A program made the translations under genes and the position numbers. 64,000 nt of DNA from Prorocentrum cordatum (Eukaryota > Sar > Dinophyceae > Prorocentrales > Prorocentraceae). The notes beneath the pieces were generated by a model. It was given only the letters and a program-made list of their open reading frames with translations. It was not told where the DNA came from and made no database searches. Within the stretch, counting starts at the first letter, position 1. Every line of letters begins with the position of its first letter. Below, in pieces: positions 58,011 to 64,000 of the stretch. The stretch is taken from assembly GCA_963575745.1 (NCBI GenBank), contig CAUYUJ010016160.1, positions 683,178 to 747,177 of the forward strand, given 5' to 3'.

Positions 58011-58404
58011 GAAGATCCTGGGAGGGCCGTCAAGCAGCATTGCATTGGGCGATGAGTGATACATTGGTTTTCCAGCTGACTCGCCGGCGTCGTCGTCATA
58101 ACACGCTGGTCGCTTCAAGTAGATATTTGTGGATTCCCAGATCCCAATCTACCCCAAGCGTTTTCCTACTTCAAGAATCGATATGCCTTGCTGTGTTATG
58201 TTATTATCTGGGAGGGCCTCAGCCCAATTACTTCATTCGCCTACATACTTTATGCTTTTACCTACTTCCGACCGACGCTTGAGTTTACGTGATCGTCCTC
58301 TCCAGAACCTTCCCCAGCGGCAGAAGACTTCTTTCTGCATCGCCCCCCAGAAGAGTGGTCTGTCTCTCGTCCCCCTTCTCTCCCCCGTTCCTCCCTGTGT
58401 TCGT

Positions 58405-58466
58405 GCTCCTCCTCCTCCTCCTCCTCCTCCTCCTCCTCCTCCTCCTCCTCCTCCTCCTCCTCCTTC
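58405..58466. repeat. (TCC)n microsatellite
   Basis: Twenty uninterrupted CTC triplets. Confidence 0.95.
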
Positions 58467-58639
58467 TCCTCACTCCCATCCCCTTTTGGCCCACAGCCAA
58501 CGCCTGGAGCCCTGGAGTGCGGGGACCCCTCGGCTTTCCTGCCAGGCGCGGCCGCCCTGACGGGCCCCCCGCGGGGACCGCGTGATGGGAGCCGGCCCCC
58601 CCGTGCGGAGCCCCTATACTCCGTGTCCCTCGATAGTTC

Positions 58640-59095
58640 TGGGGGTACCTGTAGTCCGGGGAGGGGTGCGCCTGTTGTCCAGGCCAGGGGCACCTGTAGT
58701 CCGGGGGGGGGGGCGGCTACCAGTCCCTAGTAGACCAAACATGGATACTGGTAGTGTCTATCTTTGGTGCGCGCCTGCTATGGCGAAACTACAAGTGCCC
58801 CAGCCCGGACCACGTGGCCCGGGCTGGGGCACTTGTAGTCCGGGGGAAGGGTATCTGCAGTCGGGGGGGGGGGGGACTTGCAGTCTGGGGGGGAACGCGT
58901 GTTCACGCGTCGACGCACGCGTGGATGTAGTACTGTGGGGGTGCCTGTCGTCCGGGGAGGGGTACCTGTAGCCCCGGGGGGGGGGGTACCTGTAGTCCGG
59001 GGGTGGGTACCTGTAGTGGGGGGGTACCTGTAGTTCGGGGAGGGGGTACCTGGAGTCCGGGGGGTACTTGGAGTCCAGGGATCCAGAACTATTGA
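58640..59095. repeat. GTACCTGTAGTCCGGGG minisatellite
   Basis: At least a dozen GTACCTGTAGTCCGGGGG-type units of 15-20 bp, with an inverted pair CCCAGCCCGGACCACGTGGC / CACGTGGCCCGGGCTGGGG (58798-58835) forming a perfect-looking hairpin in the middle. Confidence 0.82.
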
Positions 59096-59214
59096 GAGAC
59101 GCAGAATACCTCGGAGAGGAAGGCCGAGATGGGGCGGCAAGAACGGCCACGAAGGACGACCGCAGTTCTCGTCCACTCCGACGGGCGAAGGAGGAATGAT
59201 CACGCAAACATTGC

Positions 59215-59365
59215 CTGTCGAAGGTCCGCGCAGCTTTCTTGGATCTGAGCTGGAGCACCCTTGACGATGCCTCTGGGCCCGCCCTGGCGCGCTCCGCGTT
59301 CGAGGAAGGGGGTTCCAGCGGCGATCCAAGATACCCGCGCGGACCTTCGAAAGTTTGTGCTCACG
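59215..59365. mobile_element. Foldback element family C, copy
   Basis: TGTCGAAGGTCCGCGCAGCT, TTCTTGGATC at the left; GATCCAAGATACCCGCGCGG, ACCTTCGAAAGTTTGTG at the right. Confidence 0.75.
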
Positions 59366-59419
59366 CACGGTAGATTCATGCGGCGTTGGCGCGCCAGCGA
59401 CGCCAGCGAGGGCGTTCAA

Positions 59420-59540
59420 GGTTGAATTCTGCGACGCGGAAGCACCAAGGGACACGGTGACGTCACTGGAGCCGACGGAATTCAACCTTGAGCGATCGGG
59501 GCCGCGATCGATTCAAGGACGAACGATCGACGCGGTGGCA
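59420..59540. repeat. Inverted GGTTGAATTC pair
   Basis: CAAGGTTGAATTCTGCGACG (about 59418) and its inverse CGGAATTCAACCTTG (about 59478) plus CGATCGGGGCCGCGATCG palindrome at 59494. Possibly a small foldback element. Confidence 0.45.
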
Positions 59541-59760
59541 AAAGTCTGCGCGCGCGCCGACGCCGCACGAGCCTACTGCAGTTTCTGTTGCTAGAACAAG
59601 ATCGTCTGTCGCTGTCGCCGCGGGCGTTGCCCACGGGAGACACGCGTCGCCTGCCCCACAGCGGCCGCTTTCGGCGCGGGGCCACGTCCGCTGTTGGGCA
59701 TCGTCCTCGCGCTTTCCCGCGCCGCCTCGGGCGTCCATGTCCATGTCCGACTCCTTCCCA

Positions 59761-59890
59761 TTTGGCATCGCTCGGACGTGTGCGTTGCCTCTTAGCGAGG
59801 ACCATCGAGGAGCATCTTTGATCATCCAGCGAAAAATACGCGCGCGAAATCGAGACGTGCACGGGGAATGGACGTCCAAGCGATGGCAAG
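59761..59890. mobile_element. Inverted-repeat element family F, copy 4 (130 bp)
   Basis: TTTGGCATCGCTCGGACGTG and GGACGTCCAAGCGATGGCAA, with the shared AGCGAGGACCATCGAGGAGC interior. Confidence 0.78.
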
Positions 59891-59964
59891 TCCCCTCCCC
59901 CGCTCATCGTCTTTCTCTCCCTCAGGTGTTCGGTCACGGGCCTCTTGTTAACCGCAAGCATCCA

Positions 59965-60075
59965 GCTTGTTCGACGCCGAGGACCGCGGGAAGCCGCCGA
60001 AGACCGCGGGGAACCGCCGACGACCGCCGGAAGACCGCCGAAGACCGGTGAAGACCGCCAGAGGCAGATGGGGCA
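59965..60075. repeat. CCGCCGAAGACCG minisatellite
   Basis: GAAGCCGCCGAAGACCGCGG, GGAACCGCCGACGACCGCCG and further 12-15 bp variants. Confidence 0.7.
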
Positions 60076-60085
60076 CGAGGGATCC

Positions 60086-60490
60086 ATGGTCGAATGCGTC
60101 GCCTCCCTGCCCCACGCGGGCGAGCCGGGGTCACCCGCGGGGGGGCGCGGGGCTATCCGCGCAGGGCGGTCCAGGCCGTGTAGCCGTCTCTCTGCGGGGG
60201 GGGGGGAGCGGGGCGGGGCGGCACGAGCGCGAGGTGATGCTCGCGCGTTGCGCCGCGCGCGGCTTGGGGCACGATGCTGGGCTACAGTCAGGGCGCTGAA
60301 GCAAGGACCGCTTTGGGCTCTGGAGGGGTTCGGGTCGTCGGGCCGTGCCTCGGGTGTCTGCCGTGAAGCCCGATGGTCGCCGAGGCCCGCCGTGGCCATG
60401 AGAAGCCCCTGCTGCGTTTCTTATTATGCGTTCCGCACTGTGGCAGTGCTACCGTGTGGAACGCATCATACCAGCACGATGCTACCGTAG
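60086..60490 (+). CDS. Candidate ORF (weak)
   Basis: ATG in GGATCCATGG context, MVECVASLPHAGEPGSPAGG, RGAIRAGRSRPCSRLSAGGG, then Ala/Arg-rich text to TAG at 60490. GC-ending codons early on. The second half overlaps a degenerate family A left end (60280-60335), so if real the coding part is the first half only. Confidence 0.28.
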   Translation: MVECVASLPHAGEPGSPAGGRGAIRAGRSRPCSRLSAGGGERGGAARARGDARALRRARLGARCWATVRALKQGPLWALEGFGSSGRASGVCREARWSPRPAVAMRSPCCVSYYAFRTVAVLPCGTHHTSTMLP

Positions 60491-60904
60491 CACGGTGGCT
60501 GCACCAGGGGTAAGACAGAGAGGTCTTCAGTTGCATCCAACGGGTAACGGCAACGATCGTATTAGGAAGCGGGATATTTGTTTGTTGTATTCTCTGGCGC
60601 GTGATGGTCGTGCAATCGTCGTTACTTGTCCCCCCCCCCCCAGGGAACTGTAACGATTGTAGGTCGGGGGGGTGCTGGACCACCCCAACAGGCGGGCGTT
60701 CGCGCGCGTACCGTGGCGAGCGCAGCGTACCCCTTGCCCCAACGCGCCCCGCCCCGTCGAACCACTACCGTCACCCGAGGCCCCCCCCCCCTCCACCCCC
60801 CACCCCCCTGGGGTAACGACCGTCACCCCGTTACCAGAAACAGTATCAAACACATGATGGATGGAGGCCGTGGGAGATGAGCCCGGAAGACGAGCAGGCG
60901 AAGG

Positions 60905-61025
60905 AGGAGGAGGGAGAGGAAGAGGAGGAGGAGGAGGAGGAGGACGAGGAGGAGGAGGAGGAGGAGGTAGAGGAGGAGGAGGAGGAGGAGGAGGAGGAGG
61001 AGGAGGAGGAGGAGGAGGAGGGGTG
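60905..61025. repeat. (GGA)n microsatellite
   Basis: About 38 purine triplets with GAC and GTA slips. Confidence 0.94.
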
Positions 61026-61254
61026 AAGGATGAAGATGGAACATCTGGACGAGGGGGGAGGAGAGCTGGGCGAATCAGGGGAGAAGGATGGGGAGGAGGA
61101 ACAGAACTCGGAATAGGATGTTGAGGGGGAGTTGGAGGACGAAGAGGAGAAGGAGAAGGAGGAAGAGGAAGGAAATAGTGATGCTGAAGACGCGGACTAA
61201 GAGATTCACGAGTACAACGTGATACGCAGACGAGCATGTCTGGGAGTACGAGAG

Positions 61255-61452
61255 GCGCTCGCGGGGGGAGGAAGAGGCGGAGAAGGAGGAGAAGGATGAA
61301 GAGGAGGAGGAAGAGGAGGGGGAGGAGGAGGAGGAGGAGGAGGAGGAGGAAGCGGAGGAGGAGGAAGAGGAGGAGGCGGAAAAAGAGGAGGAGGAAGAGG
61401 AGGAGGAGGCGGAGGAGGAGGCGGAGGAGGAGGAGGAGGAGGACGAGGAAGG
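61255..61452. repeat. (GGA)n / GGCGGA compound array
   Basis: Purine triplets with regular AAG and GCG insertions (AGGCGGAAAAAGAGGAGG). Confidence 0.93.
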
Positions 61453-61640
61453 GAGACACGGTCAAGTGCGAGGCGTTGCCCAGTGGGAGGTCGTGGGCGC
61501 CTCGTCGGCGCCACATGTGCTGGTCGGGTTTCTGCCGAGGTTTCGACGGGATGGCGACTGCTGGCGCCCTATGGCTGCTCTTCGCGCCGGCTGAGTCTGC
61601 AGAGGTTTCGCTTCGTGGGTTGCCGTGGCTTCGTGGGCGC
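61453..61640 (+). CDS. Candidate exon, frame ambiguous
   Basis: Two + frames are protein-like: VKCEALPSGRSWAPRRRHMC, WSGFCRGFDGMATAGALWLL, FAPAESAEVSLRGLPWLRGR (about 75 percent GC third positions) and GQVRGVAQWEVVGASSAPHV, LVGFLPRFRRDGDCWRPMAA, LRAG. Bias favours the first. Ends in a CTTGCACCAC satellite. Confidence 0.35.
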
Positions 61641-61659
61641 ATCTCGCTGATTGCACTGC

Positions 61660-61835
61660 AGCGCTTGCATTACAAAGCTTGCACCACGGCGCTCAGTCCT
61701 TTACGGCTTACACAAGCCTAGCTTGTACCGCATTGTTTTCACCACATGGTTGACACCATCTAGCTTGCACCACGCATAGATTGTACCACATGACTTCGCA
61801 TACCTTGCAGCTCACAGCATGCACCACAGCTTCCA
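61660..61835. repeat. CTTGCACCACATAG satellite, array 3
   Basis: GCTTGCACCACGGCGCT, TTGACACCATCTAGC and TTGTACCACATGAC words; same type as 53705-54300. Confidence 0.75.
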
Positions 61836-62132
61836 CAACCAGGGTGCAATTACTCTCTGTCTGGATGGAGCCCATGCTGGCAAACACTGAAAGCGCACGT
61901 TTAGTATTTGGGATTCGGGTTTCGGGCTCCGGAGCAACTGATCATTTCAAAAGCGGATCATCTGGGAGGGCTTGGGAGTTCCAGAGCCCGTGTCTTGAAA
62001 CGACGAGCCGCCATGCGTCTTCTGCATTTGAGAGGAATCGAGGCCAGTGGCTCCTTGACGAATCCAGCTCCCGGGGGCAGGGGGGATCTACGTGAGCTTG
62101 TGCACAGCCACTTCTGACGTCCACCCTCGCAG

Positions 62133-62351
62133 CCAAGCCTGGGCTCTCGTCGGGCCCAGAGCTTGCCACAGACGTCCCAGCAGCGTGGTGGAGCCCGCCA
62201 CTCTGGACCTCCCCACTCTGGGGCGCGCCGGCCCTCGGCATCTGGGGAGGCGCACGCGGCGCGCGAGAGAGCGGCCGGCGGCGCTTCCGCATCGGACCTC
62301 GGAGCTCAAGGGAGCCAACGTCAGCCTTGCGCCGGACGGCGCGCGAGCAGG
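62133..62351 (+). CDS. Candidate exon, high GC3
   Basis: After CCACCCTCGCAG the frame reads QAWALVGPRACHRRPSSVVE, PATLDLPTLGRAGPRHLGRR, TRRARERPAALPHRTSELKG and ANVSLAPDGARA and meets CAGG|GTGAGA at 62352. Third positions are strongly GC-rich, and SSVVEPATLDLP and SELKGANVSLAPDG look like real protein. Arg-rich centre. A second + frame (KPGLSSGPELATDVPAAWWS) is the alternative. No domain recognised. Confidence 0.48.
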
Positions 62352-62439
62352 GTGAGACAGGAGATAAGTGGTGCCGAAATGCAGCACTATTCACAGCTGG
62401 TGCCATTCCTTTACTGCCGACTCCCAGGAGCTCAAGGGA

Positions 62440-62600
62440 CGGGGGTCAATGCGAACGGGGGTCAGCCAGAGCGCCGGATCTTGCAGTATCCTGCAGGGCT
62501 GCAGGGCCCTGGGCGCACTGACCCAGGCTTGCGTGCAGGGTGCTGCAGACTCTTGGAGGATCTTGCAGGATCCTGCAAAGCCCGACTGGCCCGGGTTTGC
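62440..62600. repeat. CTGCAGGATCCTGCA and GGGGTCA repeats
   Basis: GATCTTGCAGTATCCTGCAG and GATCTTGCAGGATCCTGCAA lie 80 bp apart, and GGGGGTCAATGCGAACGGGG is a local duplication. Confidence 0.6.
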
Positions 62601-62991
62601 ATTGATCCGGGTCAGCGTCCCTGAGGACCCCCATCGCTTGCTCGTCCTCCTCTGCCGCTCCTGAGGGGGTCCGCAGCCCAGAGCAACCCAATCCCCCATC
62701 AGCATGCAGATGATGTCGGCACCTGCTACGGGTCATGCTACTTGCATTTGGTTGGCGTAGATCCAGCCGGCGCCGCCTCTGGCCTGGATTGTGACGGTTG
62801 TGGCCATGTTCTCGCCATGACTACGAACATTGAATCGCCGCGCTGCGCTGTGCAGCTCATGGGGCGGCCCCAGCCCAGTTCCCCACAGCCCATTAGGCAG
62901 GGATTCGCTCCGTCTCCATCGAAGTGCGAGCGCAGGCGATCGCAGCGTGGCAGCCGCGCCTTTGCCCCTCCCCCGTCGGCCCGCTCCGCGG

Positions 62992-63196
62992 TCACAAGTT
63001 GCCTCCGTCACCGAGGTGCCCCATGCCATCCGCGCGTGTTCGCGAGCCGTCCGACGATCTGCTTGTCGCGTCCCCCTCAGCCCAGATCTCGTCCCGTCCC
63101 CAGCCTCGCGCCTTTGCACCTGCCTGCTCTGCGAGCGCACCGCGCTGGCCAAGGTCCGCAGCCTTCTCCTCAGAGGCCGAGACCAAAGAAAGGCAC
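62992..63196 (-). CDS. Candidate terminal exon on - strand
   Basis: On the complement, GGGTTCCGCAG precedes a frame reading CLSLVSASEEKAADLGQRGA, LAEQAGAKARGWGRDEIWAE, GDATSRSSDGSRTRADGMGH, LGDGGNL and TGA. About 70 percent GC third positions; Ala/Glu-rich start suggests a helix, with a Gly/Asp/Arg-rich tail. + strand frames here are Pro/Arg/Ser-rich and less convincing. May belong with the - strand frame at 63539-64000. No domain recognised. Confidence 0.45.
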
Positions 63197-63471
63197 CTGC
63201 GGAACCCGACGACTGTGTATCCTCTTGCACATGCGTTCACCTGAATGCGCGAAAGAGCGAATCGTAGCACCCCGTTCATTGTATCCCATCGTTGGCCCCC
63301 CATACGTTGCCCCATGGAATACGCAGCACAAGTTGCACAACAGAAGTTGAACACCATTCGTTATACATCATTGTTTGCACCGCAGGGTTCCTATGCGAAC
63401 TAAGATATGTGAGGTCCTCGCGCTGAGAATGTGTTGTTACCCTCCTCGCTCTCAATATCCATGCTCTCTCT

Positions 63472-63520
63472 TTCGTTCGTTCGTTCGTTCCTTCGTTCTC
63501 TCTCTCTCTCTCTCTGCATC
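63472..63520. repeat. (TTCG)n and (TC)n microsatellites
   Basis: TTCGTTCGTTCGTTCGTTCC followed by CTCTCTCTCTCTCTCTC. Confidence 0.92.
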
Positions 63521-63538
63521 TTTATATTCCTAGATGTA

Positions 63539-64000
63539 TCACCCTGCCCTATTCAGTTGATCCTGCTTGGGGCGTCCATCTTGGATCTCTTTCTCCTCTA
63601 GTGCTCTGCCGGTGGGAACAACCAAGGCAGGGATGAGCAGGACGACGACGAGAACGAGGTCTTCAGTCTTGGTTTCGCCGCAGATCCCGATCCTTGGGAA
63701 CCCCGCAGGTCCATTGAGGCAGGCCCCAGGAGGCAAGCACATACTGAAGTCGTCTAGCATTCAGTCTCCATCCTGGATGGTCGAGCGCCGTGAGCAAAAC
63801 TTAGCAGGACGACGAGCAGCAAGAAAGGGGATGTTCTCGTCATGCTCGTTTGTCACCCGTGTTCTCACAGAGCAGCCTGGCCGCGTTGTCATCAATTGTA
63901 GCTCCTGCCCTATACCGGAGGAGAGCGGCCGGTGTCTGCCGTCTGTCCTTCCGCCCCACGGGGGGGGGTCGAGGGGATGTACGCCAACCCTTTCCGACAC
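63539..64000 (-). CDS. Antisense coding frame with one in-frame TGA, cut by window edge
   Basis: The complement runs open from the right edge: VGVHPLDPPPWGGRTDGRHR, PLSSGIGQELQLMTTRPGCS, VRTRVTNEHDENIPFLAARR, PAKFCSRRSTIQDGD, then TGA (63761-63763), then directly and in the same frame MLDDFSMCLPPGACLNGPAG, FPRIGICGETKTEDLVLVVV, LLIPALVVPTGRALEEKEIQ, DGRPKQDQLNRAG and TGA (63539-63541). Third positions are about two-thirds GC on both sides of the TGA. The second half has a hydrophobic stretch (LVLVVVLLIPALVV) then a charged tail. Either two adjacent ORFs, one gene with a nonsense change, or read-through. No domain recognised. Confidence 0.45.

Overview
This window looks like nuclear DNA of a large-genome protist, most probably a dinoflagellate (inference). 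Nothing resembles bacterial, viral or organelle layout: there are no operons, no convincing long ORF, and no tRNA or rRNA that I recognise. Coding signal appears as short isolated blocks with G or C at most third codon positions, often next to AG acceptors and GT (once possibly GC) donors. These blocks lie in a sea of triplet microsatellites, minisatellites and small inverted-repeat elements. A weak match to the dinoflagellate spliced-leader sequence at 23923-23943, just upstream of a decayed gene copy, supports the assignment but does not prove it.

Layout. 0-7 kb: dispersed elements and a 680-bp satellite of 9-mers (5833-6510). 7-13.8 kb: PPR-like relics, inverted-repeat elements, a few candidate exons, a CA-rich array and an antisense fragment resembling a retroelement aspartic protease. 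13.8-23.7 kb: long degenerate arrays built on CTTGGGGCC-like words in both orientations, plus about 80-bp satellites. 23.9-25.7 kb: a frameshifted coiled-coil pseudogene broken by two copies of a 164-bp mobile element. 25.7-27.4 kb: pyrimidine-rich and tandem-repeat DNA. 27.4-37.5 kb: the best candidate genic region, with exon-like blocks on the + strand separated by at least ten inverted-repeat elements. 37.5-47.9 kb: very long GGA/TCC, GAT and GAC arrays with a few exon-like blocks. 48-64 kb: further small elements, candidate exons on both strands, and an antisense reading frame with one internal TGA at the right edge.

The most interesting content is the collection of non-autonomous elements. 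I could recognise about a dozen families by comparing copies within the window. Several have diagnostic features: family A has CAGTCGGGG termini flanked by TA, as in Tc1/mariner elements; element X (about 163 bp) has 5-6 bp target duplications in all four copies, and one copy carries GT and AG inside its duplications, as introner elements do; family F has a 6-bp duplication in one copy. No transposase was seen. I could not assign a function to any candidate exon with confidence, and gene models here are segments rather than complete genes. All family names (A-Q, X) are local labels.
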